From assembly GCF_030408735.1 (NCBI RefSeq), contig NZ_CP047204.1, forward strand, positions 992,001 to 1,056,000: a DNA stretch of 64,000 nt, given 5' to 3'. The notes under the pieces were generated by a model. It was not told where the DNA came from and made no database searches. It saw only the letters and a program-made list of their open reading frames with translations. Positions 14,699 to 23,095 of the stretch are shown here, piece after piece. Numbering within the stretch: position 1 is the first letter of the stretch; the number at the start of each line of letters is the position of its first letter. A program made the translations under genes and the position numbers. This stretch comes from Corynebacterium faecale. GTDB lineage: Bacteria; Actinomycetota; Actinomycetes; Mycobacteriales; Mycobacteriaceae.

Positions 14699-16495
14699 TT
14701 AGGAGTAGCGCTCCTCGATCTCGGCGTAGGTTTCCAGCAGGCGCAGGGCGTGCTCGCCTGAAGCGCCTTCAGCGGTGATGCCCTCACGCATGGATTCCAC
14801 CAGTTCACGGCCGTGCGGATAAGGCGGGATCAGCGGGATATCCGGGTCGGTGTTCGCCTCGATGATGATGGGCCGGTCAGCGGTGAACGCTTCCGCGAGC
14901 ACCTCGTCGAGGCCTTCAGGATCATCAACACGAACTCCACGCAGACCGAGCTGCTCGGCAAAGGCCACAAAATCGAAGGCGGGTACCCGCTGCGAGTCCT
15001 CGAAACGGGGCTCGCCCTCAGTTTCCCGCTGCTCCCAACTGACCTCGGACAGATCCCGGTTGGCCAGAACCACCACCACGAAACGGGGATCCGACCAGGA
15101 ACGCCACCTGTCGGCCACGGTGATCAGCTCGTTGATTCCGAGCATCGTCATCGCGCCATCACCCGCCAGCACCACCACGGGGCGCTCCGGGGAGACCTCC
15201 TTGGCACTGATGCCATAAGGAATTCCACATCCCATGGACGCCAACGTGCTGGACAGATGCGCATTGGCCCCGCGGGGCACATTGATATGGCGGACATAGT
15301 GGTAGACGGAGCTACCCACATCGATCGCCAACTGGGTGTCATCCCAGAGCAGGCCATTCACGCCACTGATCACCAGCTCCGGATTGAGCGGATCAGCAGC
15401 CACCAGTGAACGCTCACGGGAAATCGTGCGGGAGTTCGCGATGGCCTCCTCCACACTGGTCTCCCATTCGGATCTTTCGTCATCCTCATCGGTGAGGTCA
15501 GTGGGGAGATGCTCCAACAGCAACGCGATGGTGGGAGCAGACTGCCCCAACAAGCCGACCTCGATGGGGTAGCGGTTCCCCATCGTGGCTGCGTTGACAT
15601 CGATCTGCACCGCGCGCGCCTGGCCCGGTGGCGGATAAAATTCCGTCCACGGGCTGTTGGCACCGATGATCAGCAGGGTGTCACAATTCTGCAAAACCCA
15701 GTTCGCCGAATGGGTGCCCAGGTGCCCCATGTTGCCCGCAGCCAAGCGGTGGGTTTCATCAACAAATGGTTTGCCGAGCAGTGCCGTGGTGATTCCAGCA
15801 CCGAGACGCTCGGCCAATTCGACCAGTTCTTCCTGAGCATCCTGAACACCGCGCCCGGCGAGGATCGCCACCTTCTTTCCCTCGGTGAGTACCTTCACAG
15901 CCTGTGCGAGGTCCTCATCCCGGGGGAGTAGATGGCCACTGCTCCAGTGCACCGCGGTCACCACCTCGCCGTGTTCCTGCCCCAGCTCAGGTTCGGGCTC
16001 CTGCTGGATGTCATGCGGGATGATCACCACCGCCGGGCCGCTGTTGGCCAGAGCCGCCCGGAACGCCCGGTCCAGAACCATGGGAAGCTGCTCCGGTGTG
16101 GTGATGGTCTCCATGAAGGGGGTGGCCACATCGGCGAAGAGATTATGCAGGTCAATCTCCTGCTGATAATCAGATCCCAACACCGATCTGCTCTGTTGCG
16201 CCACCAGGGCCACCACGGGCGCGCTGTCCAACTTGGCGTCATAGAGGCCGTTGAGGAGGTGAACCGCGCCCGGGCCCTGGGTTGCGGTGACAACTCCCAC
16301 CTTGCGGCTGTACTTGGCATCACCGACAGCCATGAAGGCCGCACCCTCCTCATGTCGGGCGGCGATGAAATCGAGGTTCTCTCCCGCGCGACGGATCGCC
16401 CCGAGAAGAGCATTGTTGCCATCGCCGGAATAACCGTAGATCCGGGTTACCCCCCAATCGATGAGGCGGCGGACGATGAGGTCAGAAACGGACAT
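14699..16495 (-). CDS. ThDP-dependent pyruvate-oxidase/acetolactate-synthase-like enzyme
   Basis: 598 residues in the three-domain ThDP arrangement. The Pyr domain carries GYSGDGNN and the catalytic Glu in RHEEGAAFMA. The central nucleotide-binding-like domain has VAILAGRG. The PP domain has GDGAMTMLGINELITVADRW...VLANRDLSEVSWE, the GDG...N motif for ThDP/Mg. It is most like the YdaP/PoxB branch by layout, but C. glutamicum Pqo as I remember it differs at the N-terminus, so I do not name it. The start motif MSVSDLIVRRLIDWGVTRIYGYSGDGN is typical. It follows the alcohol dehydrogenase by 59 bases on the same strand. Confidence 0.82.
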   Translation of the reverse strand: MSVSDLIVRRLIDWGVTRIYGYSGDGNNALLGAIRRAGENLDFIAARHEEGAAFMAVGDAKYSRKVGVVTATQGPGAVHLLNGLYDAKLDSAPVVALVAQQSRSVLGSDYQQEIDLHNLFADVATPFMETITTPEQLPMVLDRAFRAALANSGPAVVIIPHDIQQEPEPELGQEHGEVVTAVHWSSGHLLPRDEDLAQAVKVLTEGKKVAILAGRGVQDAQEELVELAERLGAGITTALLGKPFVDETHRLAAGNMGHLGTHSANWVLQNCDTLLIIGANSPWTEFYPPPGQARAVQIDVNAATMGNRYPIEVGLLGQSAPTIALLLEHLPTDLTDEDDERSEWETSVEEAIANSRTISRERSLVAADPLNPELVISGVNGLLWDDTQLAIDVGSSVYHYVRHINVPRGANAHLSSTLASMGCGIPYGISAKEVSPERPVVVLAGDGAMTMLGINELITVADRWRSWSDPRFVVVVLANRDLSEVSWEQRETEGEPRFEDSQRVPAFDFVAFAEQLGLRGVRVDDPEGLDEVLAEAFTADRPIIIEANTDPDIPLIPPYPHGRELVESMREGITAEGASGEHALRLLETYAEIEERYS

Positions 16496-16554
16496 CTCGG
16501 TTTACCTTTTCCCTGGGTGTGAGTGGGGGTTGCCAGTGGTTTGTCAGCGGTTTA

Positions 16555-17733
16555 TCACTGAGTTGGATCGAGCACGACCTTGATGCAGCCGTCCTCCTTC
16601 TTCTGGAACTTCTCATAAGCCCCTGGGGCCTCGCTCAGGGGAACCCGGTGTGTGATGAAATCATCAATCCCCAGGGGATCCGTGGAATCCTCCACCAGCG
16701 GAAGGAGATCATCGATCCACGCCTTCACGTTGCACTGACCCATGCGCATCTGAATCTGCTTATCAAACATGGTGAGCATCGGCATGGGGCTGGCTTCGCC
16801 ACCGTAGACACCACTCAGCGACACGGTTCCACCACGCCGGACCAGATCAATGGATCCATGGAGTGCCCCAAGTCGGTCCAACCCACCGTGTTCCATCATC
16901 TTGCGGGCGGCCACGTCGGGCACGAAGCCCATCACATCATGTGCGAGCTTGCCGACGGGTGACCCATGGGCTTCCATACCAACTGCATCCACTACGGCGT
17001 CAGGGCCACGTCCGTCGGTGAGATCGCGGATCGCCGCATGCGCATCCTCACCCATATCGAATACCTCGATGCCGTGCCGGGCTGCCATGGCGCGACGCTC
17101 AGCGACAGGTTCGATACCGAATACGCGGGCCCCCAGGTGACGGCCGATTCTGGCACACATCTGGCCGATGGGTCCGAGTCCGTAAACCGCCAGGGTGTCA
17201 CCCTCGCCGACATCGGCGTACTGCACAGCCTGCCAGGCAGTGGGCAGGACATCGCTGAGGAAGAGGTATCGGTGATCAGGGAGTTCATTGCCAACCTTGA
17301 TCGGTCCGAAGTTGGCGTGTGGAACCCGTAGGTATTCAGCCTGGCCGCCGGGTACTGAGCCATAAAGTCGGGAATAACCGAAAAGGCTGGCCCCGGAGCC
17401 GTATTCCCGGACCTGGGTGGTTTCGCACTGGGAGAACAATCCCCGCTTGCACATCCAGCAGGTGCCGCAGGAGATATTGAAGGGGATGACCACCCGGTCA
17501 CCCACGGTGAGGTTGGAGGCGGGGCCAGCTTCAACCACACGTCCCATGGGTTCATGGCCGACGATATCGCCTTCATCCATGAAAGGGCCGAGCACCTCAT
17601 AGAGGTGCAGATCAGAACCGCAGATTGCGGTTGAGGTGACTTCGATGATGGCATCGTTGTCTGCCTGCAGAACAGGATCAGGAACGGTGTCTACGCTGAG
17701 TTTTCTTTTTCCTTGCCAGGTCAGTGCTCTCAT
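16555..17733 (-). CDS. Zinc-dependent alcohol dehydrogenase (formaldehyde-dehydrogenase-like)
   Basis: 392-residue medium-chain dehydrogenase. Catalytic zinc site: CGSDLHLYE and GHEPMGRVVE. Structural zinc site: CGTCWMCKRGLFSQC. Rossmann motif: VYGLGPIGQMCA. The long insert after the nucleotide site (EAHGSPVGKLAHDVMGFVPDV) is the kind seen in glutathione-independent formaldehyde dehydrogenase-like enzymes; the substrate is unproven. Its ATG overlaps the upstream CinA-C stop in ATGA, showing coupling. This ADH, CinA-C and ThDP-enzyme combination suggests redox stress or aldehyde handling by inference. Confidence 0.88.
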   Translation of the reverse strand: MRALTWQGKRKLSVDTVPDPVLQADNDAIIEVTSTAICGSDLHLYEVLGPFMDEGDIVGHEPMGRVVEAGPASNLTVGDRVVIPFNISCGTCWMCKRGLFSQCETTQVREYGSGASLFGYSRLYGSVPGGQAEYLRVPHANFGPIKVGNELPDHRYLFLSDVLPTAWQAVQYADVGEGDTLAVYGLGPIGQMCARIGRHLGARVFGIEPVAERRAMAARHGIEVFDMGEDAHAAIRDLTDGRGPDAVVDAVGMEAHGSPVGKLAHDVMGFVPDVAARKMMEHGGLDRLGALHGSIDLVRRGGTVSLSGVYGGEASPMPMLTMFDKQIQMRMGQCNVKAWIDDLLPLVEDSTDPLGIDDFITHRVPLSEAPGAYEKFQKKEDGCIKVVLDPTQ

Positions 17734-18245
17734 ATGTCCTTCTCCTGATGGTTGATGAGCTCCACCATGGAGTCGTATAAGAGTGCCAGGGCATGGTGTT
17801 CGGTCTGCTCTAGAACTTCCTCGGGATCTCCAGGGAAATGGTGGAGTTCGGTGTGTAATGTTCCTCGAACAAAGGCAGCAATCCAGGTGGTGCCAGGGGG
17901 ATTGCCCTCTTGGCCGTCTGGGCCACCCGCCCCGGACACGGCGACAACCGCGTCAGCGGTCATCAGGTCAGCGACTCCGAGAGCCATTTGACTGACCGCC
18001 TCCTCAGTGAGGACGGGGTCACCTTCGGGGACTTTCAGAACCTCGTACTTGATACGGGTCATGTAGGACGTCACCCCGCCTGCGTACCAGGATGAGGAAT
18101 CCGGTGCTGCGGCCAGTCGACAGGAGATCTTTCCTCCTGTGAGTGATTCCGCAGCAGCGAGGGTGAAATCGTGTTGGAAAGCGATCCGGGAAATATCCTG
18201 CGCAATGGCATCGACATCTGGGTGTGCGTTATCTGTCTTCGACAT
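17730..18245 (-). CDS. CinA C-terminal-domain protein (PncC-type NMN deamidase)
   Basis: 171 residues, corresponding to the stand-alone CinA C-terminal domain. PncC members convert nicotinamide mononucleotide to nicotinate mononucleotide. Seen: AAESLTGGKISCRLAAAPDSS, YAGGVTSYMTRIKYEVLKVP, MALGVADLM, AVSGAGGPDGQEGNPPGTTWIA. The AESLTGG and SGxxGP motifs are the family's active-site segments. The ATG at 18245 is chosen because a GGGAGG lies about 12 bases upstream and the frame before it is unrelated. It is second in a four-gene leftward group. NMN recycling next to a nad operon 7 kb away may be coincidence. Confidence 0.85.
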   Translation of the reverse strand: MSKTDNAHPDVDAIAQDISRIAFQHDFTLAAAESLTGGKISCRLAAAPDSSSWYAGGVTSYMTRIKYEVLKVPEGDPVLTEEAVSQMALGVADLMTADAVVAVSGAGGPDGQEGNPPGTTWIAAFVRGTLHTELHHFPGDPEEVLEQTEHHALALLYDSMVELINHQEKDI

Positions 18246-18269
18246 TGGCGGCTCGGACCTCCCTGTTGG

Positions 18270-18303
18270 TAGTTGGCCGGAGGTGTTAATAGTTGGCCGG
18301 AGG
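18270..18303. repeat. 14-bp direct repeat at the end of the small acidic gene
   Basis: TAGTTGGCCGGAGG occurs at 18270-18283 and 18290-18303, a 20-base period. The second copy spans the last codons and stop of the small acidic protein; the first lies in the gap before cinA. It appears to be a short tandem duplication. Confidence 0.7.
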
Positions 18304-18471
18304 GTCACTGCTGGGGAAGGATTCCTCGCCCCATTCATCAACCTTCTCATCGTCGGTGGTGGGGCCACCGGTGGGTACGGTGTCCTTGTCTTCTGAGGTT
18401 CCGGTTTTTGCTACCCGGTCATCCTCGTCCTCTGGCGTGCCAAAAGGGTTGGTGTTGGGAGTGGTACTCAT
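18286..18471 (-). CDS. Small acidic protein with SFPSSDPPANY tail
   Basis: 61 residues, very rich in Asp/Glu/Thr/Pro with no hydrophobic core, so probably intrinsically disordered. The C-terminus WGEESFPSSDPPANY matches a short motif (ESFPxSDPP) that I recall in many small actinobacterial and proteobacterial proteins near stress genes; its function is unknown. AAGGAG lies directly before the ATG. It is the first gene of the leftward group with cinA-C, the alcohol dehydrogenase and the ThDP enzyme. A GAGTGA-N6-TCACTC palindrome lies about 55 bases upstream. Confidence 0.75.
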   Translation of the reverse strand: MSTTPNTNPFGTPEDEDDRVAKTGTSEDKDTVPTGGPTTDDEKVDEWGEESFPSSDPPANY

Positions 18472-18773
18472 CGCTGATCTCCTTAACTATTGGTTTGGAG
18501 CATGGATATCAAGGTCCACATCTTCTGAGTGATTCGGGTCACTCGGTGATTGCGAGAATACTCGTAAATTTCTTATATGTCAGTCAGTGCCGGAGAAAGT
18601 GCTGGTCAGGTGGAGGGATGCCCATGGTTCGTGGGCGGCGCCGTGCACGTGCATGTCATTGTCTGACATGTCTTCAGAAATGCCGGAACCCGCCCCGGTG
18701 GCTTGTCCTTTTCAGGAATCAGTACACGAGAGCGGGTTCGGAATATTACTGCCTGCCCAGGAAGCTTGTCCGG
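18472..18773. other. Intergenic region with two palindromes
   Basis: 302 bases with no convincing gene; short open frames here lack ribosome sites. GAGTGATTCGGGTCACTC (18527-18544, perfect 6-bp arms) could be an operator for the leftward small-acidic-protein group. CATGTCA-TTGTC-TGACATG (18652-18670, perfect 7-bp arms) is a second possible operator or hairpin, about 100 bases beyond the end of the ferredoxin-reductase gene. Confidence 0.5.
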
Positions 18774-19910
18774 TCAGGACACCTGCAGCGCCGACTTGGC
18801 CAGCTTGTGCAGACGTGGCACCGGCATGCGGTAATTGATGGCTGCGGCGGTCCCCAGTGTCGGCCAATGCAACAGGGCGGACCGTTCCGTGAGGGATCCC
18901 TCGACCACGATGGGGTCACCTTCGTGGGGGATCGGGCCACTGATTTTTATATTCAACCCGAACTGATCAGTCCAGAAATAGGGCTGGTAGTTGATGGTGG
19001 GGGCGTCATCACCGTGGAGGAGCGCGGCGGCGGCGATCTTGGCTTCTTCGATGGCGGAGGTCCACACGGGGGAGCGCTGCCCGTTGAACCAGGCCACATC
19101 GCCGGCGGCAACGATATTGTCTGTCACCCTGCCGCGGGTGTCCGTGATCAGGCGTCCGTCCAGGAGGAGGCCTGAGTCTTCCAGCCATTCAGTATTAGGA
19201 GCATCGCCGATGGCGGATACCACGACATCGGAGGTGATGATCTGGCCGTTGTCCAGCTCGACCTGTAATCCCGACGGCGCAGGAGAAAGTGCAGGGGTGA
19301 CCGATCGCACCATCGCATCGATGACCTCAACACCGTTGTCACGTGCGACATCAGTGAGGATCTGGGCGATCACCGGGCCCATCTGCAGCAGCATCGGCAA
19401 GCCGAATTGGATCAGGCGGACCTCGCAGCCGAGTGCACGTGCTCCGGAGGCCACCTCCATGCCGAGTGGGCCACCGCCGATGACGGTGACGGTTGGCTTC
19501 GCCGCCAGGCGCGTGCGGAGCGTGGCCGCCTCATCGAGGGTGCGCAGGGTGTACTCATTCGGGTTGTCGGTGAACCTGCGTGCGCGGGTGCCGGTGGCGA
19601 TAACCAGGCCGTCGTAGGGGACGGTGGTTCCGTCGGCAAGCTCAACGTGCTGTGCAGCGACATCAAGGCCGACCACGGAACCCTGGACCTCAGTGGCTGC
19701 GTGGGTCGCCTCCGGAAGGATGGTGTCCATGAGGTCGGCGTCCGGGTTCAGTGCCGCTTTTGACAGGGCGGGGCGGCTGTAGGTGGGATGGGGGTCCTCA
19801 CCGATGATGGTGAGATCGCCCTGGAACCCCTGTCGTCGGAGAGCATCACCTGCGGTGAGCCCTGCGATTCCGTGGCCGGCAATGACAATTTTTTGCACGG
19901 TGTTCTGCAC
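18774..19910 (-). CDS. FAD ferredoxin reductase for the P450 system
   Basis: 378-residue pyridine-nucleotide disulfide-type oxidoreductase. Seen: the FAD motif IVIAGHGIAGLTAGDALRR (GxGxxG), TYSRPALSK, VIATGTRARR, the NAD(P) motif VIGGGPLGMEVASGARALG, and the second FAD contact GDVAWF. It matches rubredoxin/ferredoxin reductases that pass electrons from NAD(P)H to a small ferredoxin. The ferredoxin gene is 46 bases upstream on the same strand, and a P450 lies beyond the LysR gene. This gives the three-component chain reductase-ferredoxin-P450. It is slightly shorter than many homologues (about 400) but ends within the usual C-terminal domain. Confidence 0.88.
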   Translation of the reverse strand: MQNTVQKIVIAGHGIAGLTAGDALRRQGFQGDLTIIGEDPHPTYSRPALSKAALNPDADLMDTILPEATHAATEVQGSVVGLDVAAQHVELADGTTVPYDGLVIATGTRARRFTDNPNEYTLRTLDEAATLRTRLAAKPTVTVIGGGPLGMEVASGARALGCEVRLIQFGLPMLLQMGPVIAQILTDVARDNGVEVIDAMVRSVTPALSPAPSGLQVELDNGQIITSDVVVSAIGDAPNTEWLEDSGLLLDGRLITDTRGRVTDNIVAAGDVAWFNGQRSPVWTSAIEEAKIAAAALLHGDDAPTINYQPYFWTDQFGLNIKISGPIPHEGDPIVVEGSLTERSALLHWPTLGTAAAINYRMPVPRLHKLAKSALQVS

Positions 19911-19955
19911 GGTATAAACCCTCTTCCTGGTGCGCTGGGATGATCGACGGGATGG

Positions 19956-20159
19956 TTAAAGGTTCTGTGCGGTCAGGCGCAGCGCTGCGACGGGGCAGAC
20001 GCGGACGGCATCCTGGGCGGCTGGCAGATCAGAATCGTTGATGTTCTCAACGTCGAGGATGAGCTCACCCTCGTCATCCAGGTGCATGAGGTGGGGCGCT
20101 GCTTCCTCGCAGAGTCCGTGGCCTTCGCAGCGGGGGCGGTCGAGTTCAAGATGGTGCAT
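19956..20159 (-). CDS. [3Fe-4S]/[4Fe-4S] ferredoxin of the P450 type
   Basis: 67 residues with the P450-ferredoxin cysteine pattern: C-EGHG-L-C (C11, C17) followed by a distant CPVAAL. The CxxHxxC form with His in place of a central Cys is typical of 3Fe-4S ferredoxins encoded beside actinobacterial cytochromes P450. Acidic residues dominate (DDEGELILDVENINDSDLP). The ATG at 20159 follows AAAGGAG; the frame extends further but without homology. It is the first gene of the leftward pair with the reductase and diverges from the LysR gene. Confidence 0.88.
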   Translation of the reverse strand: MHHLELDRPRCEGHGLCEEAAPHLMHLDDEGELILDVENINDSDLPAAQDAVRVCPVAALRLTAQNL

Positions 20160-20283
20160 GGCTACTCCTTTGAAAGAGGGCAGGGATCCCGTTGTGTGAC
20201 CGGGGTCATGTTTCAATGTCTGTAGCGTTCCATGTAACTCTAAATCTGTCCAATGAATAGATGGGATGGGTACTATTCATCTC
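20160..20283. promoter_or_regulatory. Ferredoxin/LysR divergent promoter region with inverted repeats
   Basis: ATGAATAG (20253-20260) and CTATTCAT (20273-20280) form a perfect inverted repeat, a T-rich/A-rich dyad of the sort LysR proteins bind. GTCCAATGAA (20249-20258) overlaps the left arm and recurs in reverse as TTCATTGGAC (21207-21216) upstream of the P450. A shared regulator, most simply the LysR protein between them, is inference. Confidence 0.5.
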
Positions 20284-21201
20284 ATGAATGAAGAGTTCGG
20301 CAACCTCGCCAATGTGGATCTCAATCTCCTGGTTTCCCTCCATGCGATCCTGGAGGAGGGGTCGGTCACCGCGGCGGCGGATCGGGTGGGTCTTTCGCAA
20401 CCTGCCATGAGCCATGCCCTGCGGAGGATCAGGAAATTGCTCGGTGATGAGATCCTCATCCGTCAGGGGGCTGTCAACGTACTCACCCCGCGGGCTCGCG
20501 ACATGCTCGGGCCGCTCCGTGAAGTCCTGCAGAAAACCACGGGCCTGCTCGGTGGGCAGGTGTTCAATCCGGAGTTCAGTCGCAGAACCCTGACGCTTGC
20601 GATGTCCAGTTCCGTCGCTTATGTCGTTGGCCAGTCGATCTCCCTGCTCATGGAGCGGGAGTCACCGACCATGTCTCTCAGGGTCATCACCACAGATGAT
20701 ATTTCTGATTCAGTGTTCATTGATCAGGGTGCGGATGTGCTGCTGGTGGCGGAGGGGTATGAAGTCCCACACCCTCGCGAGCGGCTTTTTGATGATGAAT
20801 GGGTGGTGGTTGGCGGCCACCCTGAACTGCTGGAGGGGGACGTCATTTCCTGTCTGCAGGACTGGCCGCATGTTGGTCTACAGTCCGCCCGGGCCACCAG
20901 GCCCTATGAGCTCCTCCGTCACCGGGGTCTGGACGTGAAAATGAAGGTGCATGTCACTGATTATCTGGTGGTTCCCCAGTTTGTGGCAGGGGTTCGGAAG
21001 TTGGCTCTCCACAGGCGTCGGGTAGTTGAGCGCATGGCACGGACCCTGCCTGTTTATGTCGCTGATTTCCCTTTTCCCATCCTCGGCCTGGGTGTGGACA
21101 TGGTTCACAATCCATGGCAGCACGACGATGTGTTCCGCAGCTGGGTGGGTGACCTCCTCCATAGGGCCATCGCCATGCATGATGTGAATAGTGGTGATTA
21201 G
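20284..21201 (+). CDS. LysR-family regulator of the P450 cluster
   Basis: 305 residues with the LysR plan: winged helix-turn-helix at about 10-70 (LNLLVSLHAILEEGSVTAAADRVGLSQPAMSHALRR, split here across the helix) and a periplasmic-binding-like effector domain (LTLAMSSS... DVLLVAEGYEV). The DNA-binding half resembles NodD/NahR-like members that respond to aromatic compounds. The ATG at 20284 is used; a longer frame begins 18 bases earlier. It sits between the divergent ferredoxin-reductase pair and the P450, so it probably controls both. The inducer is unknown. Confidence 0.85.
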   Translation: MNEEFGNLANVDLNLLVSLHAILEEGSVTAAADRVGLSQPAMSHALRRIRKLLGDEILIRQGAVNVLTPRARDMLGPLREVLQKTTGLLGGQVFNPEFSRRTLTLAMSSSVAYVVGQSISLLMERESPTMSLRVITTDDISDSVFIDQGADVLLVAEGYEVPHPRERLFDDEWVVVGGHPELLEGDVISCLQDWPHVGLQSARATRPYELLRHRGLDVKMKVHVTDYLVVPQFVAGVRKLALHRRRVVERMARTLPVYVADFPFPILGLGVDMVHNPWQHDDVFRSWVGDLLHRAIAMHDVNSGD

Positions 21202-21204
21202 AAA

Positions 21205-21216
21205 CATTCATTGGAC
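21205..21216. promoter_or_regulatory. Motif shared with the ferredoxin promoter
   Basis: CATTCATTGGAC lies about 100 bases before the P450 start. Its last ten bases are the exact reverse complement of GTCCAATGAA at 20249-20258. It is a probable binding half-site for the LysR regulator. Confidence 0.45.
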
Positions 21217-21313
21217 GTATGTCCTGGGGTCGTTTTAAATGTGACGTAGATCTTATTCACGCAGCCACGCCCAACCGCATCACAGCATGGGCCCCACTTT
21301 GAAAAGAGTTCTG

Positions 21314-22489
21314 ATGACCACTGCAACCACACCGGTATCCGAGCATGATCTCTTCTCCGATCACACCCTCGCCAACACCGAAGAGGTCTACGCCGAACTC
21401 CGCGAACTCGGCACCGTTGTCTACCTCCCAGCCAATGAGTCCTATGCCATCACCCGCTATGAGGCCATCCGGGAAGCCAACTCCGATCCAGCCACCTTCT
21501 CATCCAAGCAGGTTGCCTTCAATCCGCAGATGAATGAGATCCTCTCCGGAACCAGCCTGGCGGCTGACCCACCGGAGCACGGGAAACTGCGCGCCATCCT
21601 CACCGACAACCTCTCGCCACGTGCATTGCGATCCCTCAAGGATGTCATCAACCAGGACGCAGATGCGCTCGTGAAGGAACTTATCCAGAAGGGGACCTTT
21701 GACGGCATGAAGGACCTCGCTGTCGCATTCCCGGTTTCTGTGGTGCTGGATCTTATCGGTGTCCAGGGCGACAAGCGTGACAGCATCCTCCCATGGGGAG
21801 AAGCCGCCTTCAATCTGCTCGGACCGCTCAATCAGCGCGCACAGGAGTCCTTCCCGCTCGCCGGTGAGCTGTTCACCTGGACCCATGAGGACATGAAGGG
21901 CGAGGACCTCGCCGAGGGCAGCATCGGCCGCGCCGTCTGGCAGGCCGCTGAGCGTGGTGAGATCGCTCCGGAGAGCTTCGGTTACCTGGTCCACCAGATT
22001 CTCGCGGCCGGCATGGACACCACCATTGCCACCATCGGCAATGTCATCCAGCTGCTGGCTGAATACCCTGAGCAGTACGCGGCCCTCCGCGAGGATCCGA
22101 AGAAGATCCCCGCAGCGGTGGCGGAGACCCTGCGTTTCCGTACCCCGGCGCCCGCCTTTGGTCGACTGGCCACCCGTGATGTCGAGGTGGATGGCACGAT
22201 CATCCCTGCAGGCAGTCAGGTTGCCCTGCTCTACGGTTCAGGCAACCGCGATGAGCAGAAGTATGAGAATCCGGATGTCTTCGACATCGACCGCAACCCG
22301 GTTGATCACCTCGGTTTCGGCTACGGCATCCACGGTTGTGCCGGTCAGGGCCTGGCCAAGCTCGAGATCAACGGACTCATGGAAGCCTGGCTGCGCAACG
22401 TTGAGAGCTTTACCGTCACCGATGTGGTGCCACGCCTCAACAACTTCTCCCGCCCCTATGACTCCATGCAGGTGACCATCACCAACTAA
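21314..22489 (+). CDS. Cytochrome P450
   Basis: 391-residue soluble bacterial P450 monooxygenase. Seen: oxygen-binding I-helix motif AGMDTT, the K-helix ExxR in AETLRFR, and the heme loop FGYGIHGCAGQGLA with the axial Cys. Segments such as LAADPPEHGKLR, LSPRALRSL and LLGPLNQR recall the CYP199-like group acting on para-substituted benzoates; that is memory-based and weak. Electrons would come from the ferredoxin and reductase encoded just upstream. The ATG at 21314 is preferred over 21287 because homologues start near the TPVSEHDLF segment; a purine-rich GAAAAGAG lies nearby. A hydroxylated or demethylated aromatic product could feed pobA at 38 kb, but this is speculation. Confidence 0.9.
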   Translation: MTTATTPVSEHDLFSDHTLANTEEVYAELRELGTVVYLPANESYAITRYEAIREANSDPATFSSKQVAFNPQMNEILSGTSLAADPPEHGKLRAILTDNLSPRALRSLKDVINQDADALVKELIQKGTFDGMKDLAVAFPVSVVLDLIGVQGDKRDSILPWGEAAFNLLGPLNQRAQESFPLAGELFTWTHEDMKGEDLAEGSIGRAVWQAAERGEIAPESFGYLVHQILAAGMDTTIATIGNVIQLLAEYPEQYAALREDPKKIPAAVAETLRFRTPAPAFGRLATRDVEVDGTIIPAGSQVALLYGSGNRDEQKYENPDVFDIDRNPVDHLGFGYGIHGCAGQGLAKLEINGLMEAWLRNVESFTVTDVVPRLNNFSRPYDSMQVTITN

Positions 22490-22526
22490 AAACACAAACC
22501 CTGCTTGACGACGAAACCCCGACTGT

Positions 22527-22552
22527 CGCCCACCGTCCTAGGCCGGTGGGCG
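22527..22552. terminator. Possible terminator between convergent P450 and YjbR genes
   Basis: CGCCCACCG (22527-22535) and CGGTGGGCG (22544-22552) form a perfect 9-bp stem with an 8-base loop. It overlaps the 3' end of the YjbR-like gene. There is no T-run on either side, so factor-independent function is doubtful. Confidence 0.4.
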
Positions 22553-22897
22553 CAGGCGTTTGGGAAGTGTCTCCACCACCAACTGGTAGGAATCCTCGAT
22601 CAGTCCCGCCAGCATCTCCTGCGTGATGCCGGGCTCTTCGGTGATGGTGATCCAATGTTTCTTGTTCATGTGATACCCCGGTGTGATTGAGTCAAAGGCC
22701 CGTCGTAGTTCCCCGGACATCTCCGGGTCGCATTTCACCGTCACAATGTCCTGGCCCTGATGTTCAGACACGTACATGAACATCTTGCCCTTCACTTTGA
22801 ATACCGCAGTGTCGGCTCCGAAGGGGAACTCAGGGTTGGAGCCGAGAAAATCCATCGCCACCATGTGCGCATGGGAAACCAGATTCATGTGCACCAT
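22538..22897 (-). CDS. MmcQ/YjbR family protein
   Basis: 119 residues of the small MmcQ/YjbR family (double-wing, possibly DNA-binding fold). Seen: FPFGADTAVFKVKGKMFMYV, VTVKCDPEMSGELR, ITPGYHMNKKHWITI and the C-terminal LIEDSYQLVVETLPKR. The GYHMNKKHW segment is the family's best-conserved part. No function is established. The start at 22897 follows AAAGG; an internal ATG at 22888 is possible. It is convergent with the P450 and shows no operon partners. Confidence 0.82.
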   Translation of the reverse strand: MVHMNLVSHAHMVAMDFLGSNPEFPFGADTAVFKVKGKMFMYVSEHQGQDIVTVKCDPEMSGELRRAFDSITPGYHMNKKHWITITEEPGITQEMLAGLIEDSYQLVVETLPKRLRPPA

Positions 22898-23095
22898 GGT
22901 AGAGCCTTTGACATGTCCCACCTGGCGGGCACGGGGGACTCAGTGGTGGTTCCGGGGGTGAAACTACTTTCTGGGGCAAATAAGTGGGGCAGCAGATGTG
23001 TAGTCTTCATTCTTGCTGGGGCTTGGCTGTAGTGAAGCTGGAAGAACCCGGTTGAAAATCTGCATTGTTTGTGGGAAACCAGAATGAAGGAATCT

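Noticed and set aside
16555..18245. Thought of linking CinA-C (NMN deamidase) with the nad operon as one NAD salvage system
   Set aside because: The genes are about 7 kb apart with unrelated genes between, and no NdnR-type site was seen near 18.2 kb.
18587..18838. 83-codon plus-strand frame between the small acidic protein and ferredoxin-reductase genes
   Set aside because: No ribosome site, no recognisable motif, and its end overlaps the reductase gene antisense.
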